Shown here: positions 49,993 through 61,325 of the stretch, one piece after another
How positions within the stretch are numbered: the first letter of the stretch is position 1
Layout of the letters: the number at the start of each line of letters is the position of its first letter
Source of the DNA: Bacteroidales bacterium
GTDB lineage: Bacteria; Bacteroidota; Bacteroidia; Bacteroidales; UBA932
DNA: 64,000 nucleotides
Assembly: GCA_016291185.1 (NCBI GenBank)
Contig: JAEFAI010000003.1
Span: 46,423 to 110,422, forward strand
Direction: 5' to 3'
The notes under the pieces: generated by a model
What the model was told of the DNA's origin: nothing
What the model saw: only the letters and a program-made list of their open reading frames with translations
Database searches by the model: none
Made by a program: the position numbers and the translations under genes

Positions 49993-50955
49993 ATGAGTCC
50001 AGAAATCACTTCAGTTATTGACGGAATTAACGTCACCTTGAACGCCGGTGGCATGAATACCATCAACATCGTCCTGGCCTTCGTGATGTACGGTGTGGCG
50101 CTTGGCATCAAGCCCAAGATGTTTGCCGAAGTATTCAAGAACCCCAAGTCCCTTATCATAGGCATGTGCTGTCAGCTCATCCTGCTGCCGCTGCTGACTT
50201 TCCTGCTGGCCCTGGCCTTCGGCCATTGGATCAGCTGGACCATGGCACTCGGCATGATCCTGGTGGCCTCCTGCCCCGGCGGCAACATCTCCAACTTCAT
50301 GAGCTCGCTCTCCAAGGCGAATGTTGAATTGTCCGTCAGCCTCACGGCTGTCAGCACAGCCCTGGCCATCCTGATGACCCCGTTCAATTTTTGGATCTAC
50401 GGCAACCTCTATCTGCATTTCGCCGAAATCGCCGGCGACGTGCCGCAGCTCGCCATTCCCCTTTGGGATGTCTTTAAGACCATCTTTATATTATTAGGTA
50501 TCCCTCTGACGCTCGGCATCCTGACCGCCCGATACTTCCCTAAAGCGGCCGAGAAGATGAAGAAACCCATGCAGTGGTTCAGCATCATCTTCTTCGTCGC
50601 CATGGTGATACTCTCCTTCATGGGCAACATCGAGGCCTTCCTGAAGTGTGTCAAATACATCTTCCTGGTCGTGCTGATCCACAACCTGCTGGCCCTGAGC
50701 ATCGGCTTCGGCATGGGTTCCGCCTTCAAGGTCCCGAAGAAGGACCGCCGCACGCTGACCATCGAGACCGGCATCCAAAACAGCGGCCTGGGCCTTGTCC
50801 TGCTGCTCGGCACCAACCTCTTCGCCGGCTTCCCGCCGCACGGAGGCACGCTCGTGATCACCGCCTGGTGGGGCATCTGGCACATTATCAGTGGCTTGAC
50901 CGTCAGTACCATCTTCAATCGCTACGAATTCAGCAAGGCCAGGAAGAATGGCTAA
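49993..50955 (+). CDS. Bile acid:sodium symporter family transporter
   Basis: This BASS-family inner-membrane transporter has about 320 residues and nine or ten hydrophobic segments. Family stretches include VMYGVALGIKPKMF, MILVASCPGGNISNFMSSLSKANVELSVSLT and RTLTIETGIQNSGLGLVLL, the crossover and sodium-site regions. Substrate may be a bile acid or another organic anion such as pantoate. An ATG at 49984, three codons earlier, is equally possible. It overlaps the next acyltransferase gene by 8 nt. Confidence 0.92.
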   Translation: MSPEITSVIDGINVTLNAGGMNTINIVLAFVMYGVALGIKPKMFAEVFKNPKSLIIGMCCQLILLPLLTFLLALAFGHWISWTMALGMILVASCPGGNISNFMSSLSKANVELSVSLTAVSTALAILMTPFNFWIYGNLYLHFAEIAGDVPQLAIPLWDVFKTIFILLGIPLTLGILTARYFPKAAEKMKKPMQWFSIIFFVAMVILSFMGNIEAFLKCVKYIFLVVLIHNLLALSIGFGMGSAFKVPKKDRRTLTIETGIQNSGLGLVLLLGTNLFAGFPPHGGTLVITAWWGIWHIISGLTVSTIFNRYEFSKARKNG

Positions 50956-51856
50956 AATCTGGGAGGAGTATCGCTGGTACAGGCCCGCGCGCGCGTACGT
51001 CGATTTCATCACACGGACCTGTCTCCGCTCTATCCAAATAGAGGGGCAGCAGAACATTCCCCGCAGCGGGGCCGTCCTGCTGGCGCCCAACCACTGCGCC
51101 ACGCTGATGGACCCGCTGATCCAGTTGCAGATTCCTGGACTGATCGGCTTCGGCGCCCGTTCGGACATCTTCCAGAACCCCAAAACGGCCAAGATCCTGC
51201 GCTGGCTGCGCATCGTTCCCCTCGCCCGCGAACGCAACGGCCTGGCAGAGGTGGCCAAGAATTTCGAGACTTTCGAAGAGATCATCGACTGCCTGGCGCA
51301 CGACGTCCCCTTCTGCATGTACGCCGAGGGCACGCACCATCCCGCGCCGGGCATGCTGCCCCTCAAGAAAGGCATCTTCCGCATCGCGAAAATGGCCTCC
51401 GAACAGCTTGGAAAGCCAGTTTACATCGTTCCGATCGGCACCAACTACGAGGACTTCTTCCGTGGCCAGACCCGCGTTCGAATGCGCATCGGCGAGCCGA
51501 TGGAAATCGCCGAGGAATTCGCACGCCGCGAAGGCTTGGCCGAGGCGGAGATCTACCGCGAGCTCTGCGAGGAGCTGCGCAACCGCGACCTCGCGCTAAT
51601 CGGCGAACCGATGACCTTCAAATGCCCCGGGAAGGGCCTGCGCTGGATTTTGTCCTTGCTTTCCCTGCCCCTTTTCGCCATCTGCGCCGTGGGCGCGCTG
51701 CCCATCTCTCTGCCCTACCTGATCATCATGCGCAGCATGAAAGACAAGGCCTGGGCACACACCGTGCGCTTCGGCCTGCACATGTTCTTACCGCTCTTCG
51801 TCCCCTTCCACATCGGGTACGAGCGGCTGCTGAATCTCTATCGAAGTCTGTTCTAA
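50948..51856 (+). CDS. 1-acyl-sn-glycerol-3-phosphate acyltransferase family protein
   Basis: The 302-residue PlsC-type protein has HX4D in APNHCATLMDPLI near residue 50, and CMYAEGTHHPAPGMLPLKKG, the EGT-type substrate motif. The C-terminus has a hydrophobic hairpin (LSLLSLPLFAICAVGALPIS) that anchors it in the inner membrane. It is co-transcribed with the BASS transporter. The acyl acceptor is not shown by sequence. It differs clearly from the acyltransferase at 33 kb. Confidence 0.87.
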   Translation: MAKIWEEYRWYRPARAYVDFITRTCLRSIQIEGQQNIPRSGAVLLAPNHCATLMDPLIQLQIPGLIGFGARSDIFQNPKTAKILRWLRIVPLARERNGLAEVAKNFETFEEIIDCLAHDVPFCMYAEGTHHPAPGMLPLKKGIFRIAKMASEQLGKPVYIVPIGTNYEDFFRGQTRVRMRIGEPMEIAEEFARREGLAEAEIYRELCEELRNRDLALIGEPMTFKCPGKGLRWILSLLSLPLFAICAVGALPISLPYLIIMRSMKDKAWAHTVRFGLHMFLPLFVPFHIGYERLLNLYRSLF

Positions 51857-52086
51857 TTCAGGCTATTCGCCTTTTTTCGAACCGATAAGATTTTTCCTGA
51901 GGCCATGCACCAGCCCCAGGCCGGCGTCCGCCAACAACGAACTCGGTACCAGAATGAATTTCCGTTGGCCATAATGCCAGTGTTTTTAATTTATTTTTCA
52001 GCGGCTCCTGTATATTTATGAAAAAATTGCTAAATTCGCAGATATAAACACTACAAATTAAATAACCATCAAGTATCTAAAAAAAA
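51857..52086. other. Intergenic region with promoter
   Basis: A TAAATTCG box (52031-52038) lies about 48 nt before the next ATG. The rest shows no gene or strong repeat. Confidence 0.4.
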
Positions 52087-52629
52087 ATGAAGACCGGTAA
52101 AAAAATCTGGCTCTGCATTGTCGGTATTATCCTCATTGCACTGGGCGTGTACTGTTTCACCAGCCCCAGTCTGACCCTGCTGACCACCGCGAAGATCCTG
52201 GGTATCGCCCTGCTTGTCGAAGGTATCATGAAGATGGTGTTCACCCTCCGGACGCAGGCCTTCCTTCCCTTCAGCGGCACCCGTATGCTCAGCGCCTTGC
52301 TGGACATCCTGTTTGGCTGCTTCATCCTGTTCAACCTCTACAGTACGGCCGTTTCGCTGCCGATGATCTTCGCTATCTGGGTAATCATCGAGGGCATCAG
52401 CGTCGCCGTCCAGAGCTTCGACTACAAGAAATTCGGTTTTTCCCAGTGGTGGCTGATCCTCATCCTGGGCATCTGCGCCACCGTTCTCGGCATCTTCGGC
52501 ATGCAGAACCTGCACGTCACTGCCGCCACGCTCAGCGGGCTCATCGGCGTTGCGCTCATCCTGGCCGGCCTGGCCAACTTCTTCGCTGTGATTGCCGTTA
52601 GCCGCATTGAAAAATCCCTCTGGTTCTAA
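52087..52629 (+). CDS. HdeD/DUF308-type membrane protein
   Basis: The 180-residue protein has six hydrophobic segments: LCIVGIILIALGVYCF, TAKILGIALLVEGIMKMVF, ALLDILFGCFILF, MIFAIWVIIEGI, WWLILILGICATVLGIFG and LSGLIGVALILAGLANFFAV. The pair of three-helix units fits the DUF308/HdeD family of short membrane proteins linked in enterics to acid stress. Function here is unknown. A strong terminator follows. Confidence 0.85.
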   Translation: MKTGKKIWLCIVGIILIALGVYCFTSPSLTLLTTAKILGIALLVEGIMKMVFTLRTQAFLPFSGTRMLSALLDILFGCFILFNLYSTAVSLPMIFAIWVIIEGISVAVQSFDYKKFGFSQWWLILILGICATVLGIFGMQNLHVTAATLSGLIGVALILAGLANFFAVIAVSRIEKSLWF

Positions 52630-52655
52630 CGCTCATTATCCCGGAGCTACATAGA

Positions 52656-52686
52656 AAAAGCGGATCCTGTCACAGGGTCCGCTTTT
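52656..52686 (+). terminator. Rho-independent terminator AAAAGCGGA/TCCGCTTTT
   Basis: AAAAGCGGATCCTGT pairs with ACAGGGTCCGCTTTT through a one-base loop, with one G-T pair. The TTTTCTTT after it on the plus strand fits the end of the HdeD-type gene. Confidence 0.85.
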
Positions 52687-52739
52687 CTTTAGGTAATAGT
52701 ACAGTTTATTGTTTAATATCCAATTGTTCTTCAGGACAT

Positions 52740-53675
52740 TTAACAATCCAAAACCGTGCCACGGATATTTTCGGCCACCTGGTGCACCAGACGGAGCAGC
52801 GCCTCGCGGCTCGCCCAGGCCGTGTGCGGCGTGAAGCGGAATCGCTCGGGATGCTGCACGTGCAGCAGCGGGCTTTCGGAGGGTAGCGGCTCCGTGACGT
52901 ACACGTCGAGCGCCGCACCGGCGATCGTGCCGGCATCGACAGCAGCGGCGAGGGCGGCCTCGTCCACGATGCCGCCGCGGCCGAGGTTGAGCAGGAAGGC
53001 GCTCGGGCGCATCCTGCGGAGTTCCGCTGCACCGATCAGGCCCTTCGTGCGCTCGTTAAGCGGAGCGTGCACACTGACCACGTCCGCGCGTGCGAGCAGC
53101 TCGTCCAGCGGGACGCTCGGATAATCCGTGTTGTGCGAGGTCCCGGAGGTGGAGTAATAGATGACTTCCATCCCGAAGGCGCTCGCCACGGCCGCCACGC
53201 GCGTGCCAATGGTGCCCAGGCCGATGATGCCCAGGGTCTTGCCGGCAAGTTCCGGATACGGGTGCGAGATGTCGCAGAAGATGCGTCCCGCCGAGTAGCG
53301 GCCGCTCTTCACGCAGTCGTCGAAATAGGGCGAGAAGCCCGCGAGCGACAGCAGGTGGGCGAAGGTGGACTGGACCACCGCCTCGGTGGAGTAGCCGGCG
53401 GCATTCTTCACGGGAATTCCACGCGCCGCCGCGGCCTCCAGGTCGATGTTGTTCACGCCCGTCGCCGCCTCGCAGATCAGCTTCAGGCGCGGAGCACGTG
53501 CGAGCAGCGCTTCAGTCACGCGTACTTTATTAACAATCAACACGTCGCAGTCCCCCACCCGCTCCAGCGCCTCTTCCGGCGTGGAGAACGGGTAGCAGAC
53601 CAGCTCGCCCAGGGCGGCGATCTCAGTCAGCGGGGTCTCCCCCAGCGTCGCCGCATCCAGAAATACAATCTTCAT
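52740..53675 (-). CDS. D-2-hydroxyacid dehydrogenase (NAD-dependent)
   Basis: The 311-residue protein has the NAD-binding motif GKTLGIIGLGTIGTRVAAVA near 146, the catalytic Arg in VSVHAPLNERTKGL, the Glu in LLNLGRGGIVDEAAL and the His in FTPHTAWASREA. This fits glycerate dehydrogenase or hydroxypyruvate reductase-type enzymes. The substrate pocket does not settle whether it acts on glycerate, lactate or another acid. It stands alone, with a foldback repeat upstream. Confidence 0.9.
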   Translation of the reverse strand: MKIVFLDAATLGETPLTEIAALGELVCYPFSTPEEALERVGDCDVLIVNKVRVTEALLARAPRLKLICEAATGVNNIDLEAAAARGIPVKNAAGYSTEAVVQSTFAHLLSLAGFSPYFDDCVKSGRYSAGRIFCDISHPYPELAGKTLGIIGLGTIGTRVAAVASAFGMEVIYYSTSGTSHNTDYPSVPLDELLARADVVSVHAPLNERTKGLIGAAELRRMRPSAFLLNLGRGGIVDEAALAAAVDAGTIAGAALDVYVTEPLPSESPLLHVQHPERFRFTPHTAWASREALLRLVHQVAENIRGTVLDC

Positions 53676-53694
53676 CTTAATCTATCTTCTTTAC

Positions 53695-53865
53695 AGTCCG
53701 GAATACCTATCCCTCCGGTTGCCGTCCTGCTGCGCAGGACCCCTCCCAACCTGGCGGTTGGGCCCCTCGAAGGGTTGGCTGCCGGGGCCCCCGAAAATCT
53801 GCCGATTTTTGGGGTGGTTATGCCGAGGGTGGCTACGGGCCCCGGAGGGACAGGTATTCCGGACT
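53695..53865. repeat. Foldback (C-family) element, copy 3 (171 bp)
   Basis: The ends AGTCCGGAATACCTATCCCT (from 53695) and AGGGACAGGTATTCCGGACT (to 53865) are complementary over 24 bp in all, with one mismatch. Interior on the minus strand: CCGTAGCCACCCTCGGC, GGGGCCC, and GGGAGGGGTCC joined to a GTCCTG-CGCAG-CAGGAC hairpin (53724-53740). It fills the gap between two minus-strand genes. Confidence 0.88.
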
Positions 53866-53869
53866 TCAA

Positions 53870-56200
<2,331 letters not shown>

Positions 56201-56203
56201 ATT

Positions 56204-59017
56204 CTAAAGGTTTTGGTTAATTGTTTTTCCATTGTATTCCAGCACAACGCCTTCCGCATCGGGATCGTACGCATGCGGGTGCGCCGGATCCACGACCACG
56301 ACGGTGAAGCGGCGCTGCTCCAGCATGCCCGGGAAGGACCCGCTGCGCTCCCCAATCGTCAGGGTGCGCGTCTCTTCGTTCCAGCGGAGCGGGATGCGCG
56401 CACAGGCGCCCTTCTCATAAGCGAAAGTCAGGCCGTCGTCCTCGTAGAGCGTAAACTCCGCATCCGCACCGGCATAGACATACAGACGGATATCCTCCGC
56501 CGGCTTCTCGTCGGACCACTGCATCTCGGGACCGAACGGGATGATGGAACCCGCGCGGACAAAGAGCGGAATGCGCTCGTAGGGCGCGTCCACCGTGCGC
56601 GAGCAGCCGCCTTTCTGGAAGCTACCCGTATAGAAATCATACCAGCCCCCTTCGGGGAAATAGACCTCGCGGCTGCGGGCACCATACTCGCTGACCGGGC
56701 AAGGCATCAGGGCCGGGCCGAACATCCACTGGTCGTCCAGGTCCCGGACCGCCGGATCGGAGGGCCAGTCCATCGGCAGCGCCCGCATCAGCGTGTAGTC
56801 GTCGAAGCTCACGGCGGCCGCCAAGGAGTACAGATACGGCATCAGACGGTAGCGCAGGCGCATGTACCAGAGGATACTCTCGTAGGCCGGAGAGCCCTCC
56901 GGGGCAATGTTCCAGAGCTCGCGCTGCGGCCACTGGCCGTGCGTGCGGAACAGCGGCACGAAGGTGCCGAACTGGTGCCAGCGCGTCTGGAGCTCCTGCC
57001 ATTCCCCGGCATTCGCCGGGCTGTTGAACTTACTCATCACGGAGAAACCGCCGATGTCCATGCCCCAGAACGGGATGCCGCTCATGCAGAAATTCAGGCC
57101 GGCGGCCATCTGCGTGCGCATATCGGTCCAGGAAGTGCCGATGTCGCCGCTCCACGTGGCCGTGGAATAGCGCTGCAGGCCCGGGAAGCCGCTGCGCGTC
57201 AGCAGGAAGACCCGCTTGTCGGGATCCACGCTGCGCTGGCCGTTGTAGATGGCGTCGGCGTTGACGAGCGAGTAGGCATTGAGGTATTCGGTCGAAGGGC
57301 CGAGCGCCGTTGGGCTGATCAGCCACTTGAAATAGTCCATCGGCAGGCAGTCGCGCAGGTTCGGCTCGCTGGCGTCCATCCACCAGGCGTCGATCTTGCG
57401 GCCGTAGCGGCTGTAGAGCGTCTCGTCCATCTGCCGCCAGAACATCTTGCGCCCGCCTTCGGCGTAGGCGTCATAGAAGCTCTGCGGATGGCCGAGCCAG
57501 TCCACGAGGCCGTCCTCTTCGGCATGCGTGTAGGCATAGCCGGCGGCCTTCAGTTCCTGATAATGCTCCGTATTGGTATAGAATTTCGGCCAGACGCTGA
57601 TCATAAAGCGGCCGTGCAGCGCGTGCACGTCGTCCAGCATTTTCTCCGGATCGGGATAGCGGGCGGGATCGAACTCGTGGCTTCCCCACTGGCCGTCCAG
57701 CCAGTACTGCCAGTCTTGGACGATGTTGTCCACGGGAATGCCGCGCTCGCGGAACTGACGGAGCGTGCCGACGAGCTCATCCTGCGTGCTGTAGCGCTCC
57801 CGGCTCTGCCAGAAACCCAGCACCCACTTGGGCATCACGGGGGCCTTGCCGGTCAGCTGCCGGTAGCCGCGGATCACGGCATCGTGGCTGCCGCCGCCGA
57901 TGAACCAGAAGTCCAGCTGCGGCTCGAACTCGGAAGCAAACGAGAGGCGCTCCGCCTCCCCTTCCGCCTGCAGCGGCGCAACGCGCAGGCCCAGGTAGGA
58001 CACGCCGCCGTCCGGCTCCCACTCCACACGCACGGGCACCTTCTGCCCGGCCTCGAGGTGGACGGAGAATTTGTAGCTGTTGGGATTCCACGCCGGGCGC
58101 CAGCGACGCGCCATCACTTCCTGCCCGCCGATCACGGTGCGCTGGAAGCCGGCATAGTATTGAATAAACTGATAATCAGCCGCCTGCGATGCTTCAATAA
58201 AGCCTTCATAGACAACTTGCGCCCCTTGCAGGGGGACCTGCGGCAGGTTACGGATAGCCCATTCGTTCTCGAAATAGAGGCTGTCTTCCTGGCGGACCAA
58301 CGCATTGCCGCGCATCGGCGTGTACGTACCCGTCAGGCCCGGCGTCTTGCCGTCCTTTCCGTACAGGGTAAACAGCTCGCCCAGCTGGCGGAACGGCTCG
58401 GGATTGCCCCAGCGGCTGTAGGAATAGGCGTCGAAGAGCAGGCCGTAGCCACGCGTGGAGACCACCATCGGCAGACTGACCTTCGTATTGTACTGGAAAA
58501 GCTCCTCGCTGCGGCCTTTGTGGTTCAGCTCGCCACTTTGGTGCTGGCCCAGGCCGTAGAAGGCTTCGTCGGCGGGAGAATCAAAGCTCACGCGGGTGGA
58601 GAAAGCCGACTTGCCCTCCACTTCCGTAGGGGTAAAAGCCATGCGGGAGCCGCCCAGGAGCTCATTCCCGGCCGCGTCCTGGAAGCGGACGGCGCCATTC
58701 TCCAGACTGACGGCAGCCGTCAGCGCAGACGTGCGGACGCACACTTCCCCATTCTCCTCGGAGACCTTGAAATCCCGGAAACGGGTCTGCGGCACCACCA
58801 CGAGGCTGGCGCGGTCGTGCAGCGCCCCGTCCGGGCTGGCCGACACGCGGATCAATTCAGGCCCGCAGAGCTGCAGGCGCACAACAGACGCACCGCCAGG
58901 AAGCGGGTCTGCGACGCGGACAGTCACTTGTCCGCCCTTGATTTCATAGGGTTTATCCGTACAGGCGACCAGGGTTAAGGCGGCCGCAAGCAACAGGACG
59001 AAAGATGGTTTTCTCAT
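56204..59017 (-). CDS. GH31 alpha-glycosidase lipoprotein with PA14-like insert
   Basis: The 937-residue protein has a lipoprotein signal (FVLLLAAALTLVAC). The N-terminal GH31 sandwich (FYGLGQHQSGELNHKG) carries an insertion at about 260-350 (ASQAADYQFIQYYAGFQ, YLGLRVAPLQ) that looks like a PA14 carbohydrate-binding domain. The barrel has the nucleophile Asp548 in WWMDASEPN and the predicted acid/base Asp625 in TWSGDIGTSW. This arrangement is typical of bacterial alpha-xylosidases, which act with a beta-glucosidase on xyloglucan. Alpha-glucosidase is the alternative. It is the first gene of a two-gene operon with GH3. Confidence 0.92.
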   Translation of the reverse strand: MRKPSFVLLLAAALTLVACTDKPYEIKGGQVTVRVADPLPGGASVVRLQLCGPELIRVSASPDGALHDRASLVVVPQTRFRDFKVSEENGEVCVRTSALTAAVSLENGAVRFQDAAGNELLGGSRMAFTPTEVEGKSAFSTRVSFDSPADEAFYGLGQHQSGELNHKGRSEELFQYNTKVSLPMVVSTRGYGLLFDAYSYSRWGNPEPFRQLGELFTLYGKDGKTPGLTGTYTPMRGNALVRQEDSLYFENEWAIRNLPQVPLQGAQVVYEGFIEASQAADYQFIQYYAGFQRTVIGGQEVMARRWRPAWNPNSYKFSVHLEAGQKVPVRVEWEPDGGVSYLGLRVAPLQAEGEAERLSFASEFEPQLDFWFIGGGSHDAVIRGYRQLTGKAPVMPKWVLGFWQSRERYSTQDELVGTLRQFRERGIPVDNIVQDWQYWLDGQWGSHEFDPARYPDPEKMLDDVHALHGRFMISVWPKFYTNTEHYQELKAAGYAYTHAEEDGLVDWLGHPQSFYDAYAEGGRKMFWRQMDETLYSRYGRKIDAWWMDASEPNLRDCLPMDYFKWLISPTALGPSTEYLNAYSLVNADAIYNGQRSVDPDKRVFLLTRSGFPGLQRYSTATWSGDIGTSWTDMRTQMAAGLNFCMSGIPFWGMDIGGFSVMSKFNSPANAGEWQELQTRWHQFGTFVPLFRTHGQWPQRELWNIAPEGSPAYESILWYMRLRYRLMPYLYSLAAAVSFDDYTLMRALPMDWPSDPAVRDLDDQWMFGPALMPCPVSEYGARSREVYFPEGGWYDFYTGSFQKGGCSRTVDAPYERIPLFVRAGSIIPFGPEMQWSDEKPAEDIRLYVYAGADAEFTLYEDDGLTFAYEKGACARIPLRWNEETRTLTIGERSGSFPGMLEQRRFTVVVVDPAHPHAYDPDAEGVVLEYNGKTINQNL

Positions 59018-59059
59018 TGCATTGTATGGTTTTAGTCTATAAAATTAGGTATTTTTTTG

Positions 59060-59067
59060 TAAATTTG
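59060..59067 (+). promoter_or_regulatory. Predicted -7 box for the antiporter gene (TAAATTTG)
   Basis: This perfect consensus match ends 8 nt before the ATG at 59076, within the short divergent gap to the GH31 gene. Confidence 0.5.
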
Positions 59068-59075
59068 CCCTACAT

Positions 59076-61325
59076 ATGTCCGAAGAATTAAACCTTGTGC
59101 GCGACTTGGCGGTCATACTCGTTTCCGCCGGCGCTTTCACCATCATATCCAAGGCCCTCAAGCAGCCGCTTATCCTGGGCTACATCCTGGCCGGTTTCCT
59201 CGTCGGCCCGCACATTTCCTGGTTCCCCGGGATCAGCTCTGAAGAGACGGTCCACCAGTGGTCGGAGATCGGCATCATCTTCCTGATGTTCGGTCTGGGT
59301 CTGGAGTTCAGTTTCAAGAAACTGCTCAAGGTGGGCAGCAGCGCCCTCGTCACGGCCGGAAGCAAGTTCCTGGGCGTGTTCGTACTAGGCTTCGTGACCG
59401 GCCAGGCCATGGGCTGGACGACCATGGAGAGTATCTTCCTGGGCGGCCTGCTGTCGATGTCCTCCACGATGGTGGTCCTCAAATCTTACGACGATATGGG
59501 CCTGAAGGGCCGGCCTTGGGCCGGAATGGTGTTCGGTACGCTCGTGGTCGAGGATCTGATCGCGATCCTGCTCATGGTCCTGTTGTCCACGATGGCGGTC
59601 TCCAACCAGTTCGCCGGCGGGGAGATGCTCTTCAACCTGGGCAAACTGGCCTTCTTCCTTATCCTGTGGTTCCTGGTGGGTATTTACGTGATTCCGTCCA
59701 TCCTCCAGCGGGCGCGCCGCTTCCTCAATAATGAGATCCTGCTCATCGTGAGCATCGGCCTGTGCTTCGGCATGGTCGCGCTGGCGGAAGCTGTCGGTTT
59801 CTCCTCCGCGCTCGGCGCCTTCGTGATGGGTTCCATCCTCGCCGAGACCATTGAAAGCGAGCATATTGAGCACCTGGTCGCCCCGATCAAAGATCTGTTC
59901 GGCGCTATCTTCTTCGTCTCCGTGGGTATGATGGTCGCCCCGGCCGTCATCGCGGAACACTGGCCCACGATCCTCATCATCACGCTGCTGGTGATGCTCA
60001 CCCACATCGTATTCGCAGGAGCGGGTATCCTGATGACCGGCGGTGGCCTGCGCAATGCCGTCCACACCGGCTTCAGCCTCGCCCAGCTCGGCGAATTCGG
60101 CTTCATCATCGCAGGCGTAGGCGTGACGCTCGGCGTCATGCGGGAGTTCATCTACCCGGTCATCATCGCCGTGTCCGTCATCACGACCTTCACCACGCCC
60201 TATATGATCAAGCTGGCCGAGCCGGCCTACGGCGGCCTGCTCAAGCTCCTTCCGGAGAAGTGGATCGCCCGCCTGGACGCGCCGGAGCAGAAATCCCGCT
60301 CGACGGCCGTCGAACAGAGCGAGTGGAAAAAATTGCTGCGCGCCTATTTCCTGCGCATCGTGCTCTACGGCGTGGTCCTCATCGCCATCATGATCGGCTC
60401 CAAGCAATTCCTCGAGCCGCTCGCCACACGCCTGTTCCCGGACTGGAGTCCGTTCATCCACAACCTCGCCGTGGTCGCCGTGACGCTGCTCGCGATGTCC
60501 CCCTTCCTCTACGGCATGGCCATCAGCTCCGGCTCCATCAACGCCCACGCCTCCAGACTGCTGGCTGAAAAGAACAGCAACAAATGGCCCCTCGCGGGGC
60601 TCGTGCTCACCCGCACTTTCATCGCTATCTCCATGATCCTCAGCGTTATTGCCAACCACTTCGAGCTGGCGGGCTGGGCAATCGTACTCATCTTTATCGG
60701 CGGCCTCGTCTTCGTGATTTCCGCACGAAGCACCATGCACCGCTACTCGGCCCTGGAGCAAAGGTTCCTAAGCAACCTCAACGAGAAGGAGGAGGCCGAG
60801 CGCAAACGCCACCCGATCACGAACTCCGTCCGCAATAAAATGGTCGGCTACGACGTACACCTGGAGCTGCTGGACGTCTCGCCCGACTCCGTTTTCGTCG
60901 GCAAGCAGCTCAAGGAGATCCCCTTCCGCGCCGAGACGGGTGCGAACCTGATCAAGATCCAACGCGGCACGCAGAGCATCACCATCCCGTCCGGCGACAT
61001 TCGTATCTTCCCTTACGACAAGCTTTTGGCAGTCGGTACGACCACCCAGATCGACGCGCTGCGCGCCATGCTGTCCAAGTCGGACACCCAGCCCACCCCG
61101 CTCAAAGAGCAGGAATTCGAGGTAGCGCCGATCACGCTCGACGAGGATTCTTTCATGAATGGGAAGCTCCTGCGCGAGATCAACATGCGCCAGTACCGCT
61201 GCATGGTCATCAGCGTCCTGCACAACGGGGAATTTATCACAAACCCCAAACCGGATTACCGGTTCGGGGTCGGTGACATTGTCTGGATCGCCGGAGAGAC
61301 CAGCGCCCTCCCCTATAAATCGTAG
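59076..61325 (+). CDS. CPA2-type monovalent cation:proton antiporter with RCK-C domain
   Basis: The 749-residue protein resembles KefB/YbaL. About twelve membrane segments occupy residues 1-400: LKQPLILGYILAGFLVGPH, IFLMFGLGLEFSFKKLLKVG and SSALGAFVMGSILAET are the family signatures. A further set of hydrophobic segments at about 425-560 is followed by a soluble C-terminal RCK-C-type domain (LKEIPFRAETGANLIKIQRG, GDIRIFPYDKLLAVGT). A full RCK-N domain with a nucleotide-binding GxGxxG was not seen. It exports K+ or Na+ in exchange for protons. Its end overlaps the convergent DUF5723 gene by 13 nt. Confidence 0.92.
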   Translation: MSEELNLVRDLAVILVSAGAFTIISKALKQPLILGYILAGFLVGPHISWFPGISSEETVHQWSEIGIIFLMFGLGLEFSFKKLLKVGSSALVTAGSKFLGVFVLGFVTGQAMGWTTMESIFLGGLLSMSSTMVVLKSYDDMGLKGRPWAGMVFGTLVVEDLIAILLMVLLSTMAVSNQFAGGEMLFNLGKLAFFLILWFLVGIYVIPSILQRARRFLNNEILLIVSIGLCFGMVALAEAVGFSSALGAFVMGSILAETIESEHIEHLVAPIKDLFGAIFFVSVGMMVAPAVIAEHWPTILIITLLVMLTHIVFAGAGILMTGGGLRNAVHTGFSLAQLGEFGFIIAGVGVTLGVMREFIYPVIIAVSVITTFTTPYMIKLAEPAYGGLLKLLPEKWIARLDAPEQKSRSTAVEQSEWKKLLRAYFLRIVLYGVVLIAIMIGSKQFLEPLATRLFPDWSPFIHNLAVVAVTLLAMSPFLYGMAISSGSINAHASRLLAEKNSNKWPLAGLVLTRTFIAISMILSVIANHFELAGWAIVLIFIGGLVFVISARSTMHRYSALEQRFLSNLNEKEEAERKRHPITNSVRNKMVGYDVHLELLDVSPDSVFVGKQLKEIPFRAETGANLIKIQRGTQSITIPSGDIRIFPYDKLLAVGTTTQIDALRAMLSKSDTQPTPLKEQEFEVAPITLDEDSFMNGKLLREINMRQYRCMVISVLHNGEFITNPKPDYRFGVGDIVWIAGETSALPYKS

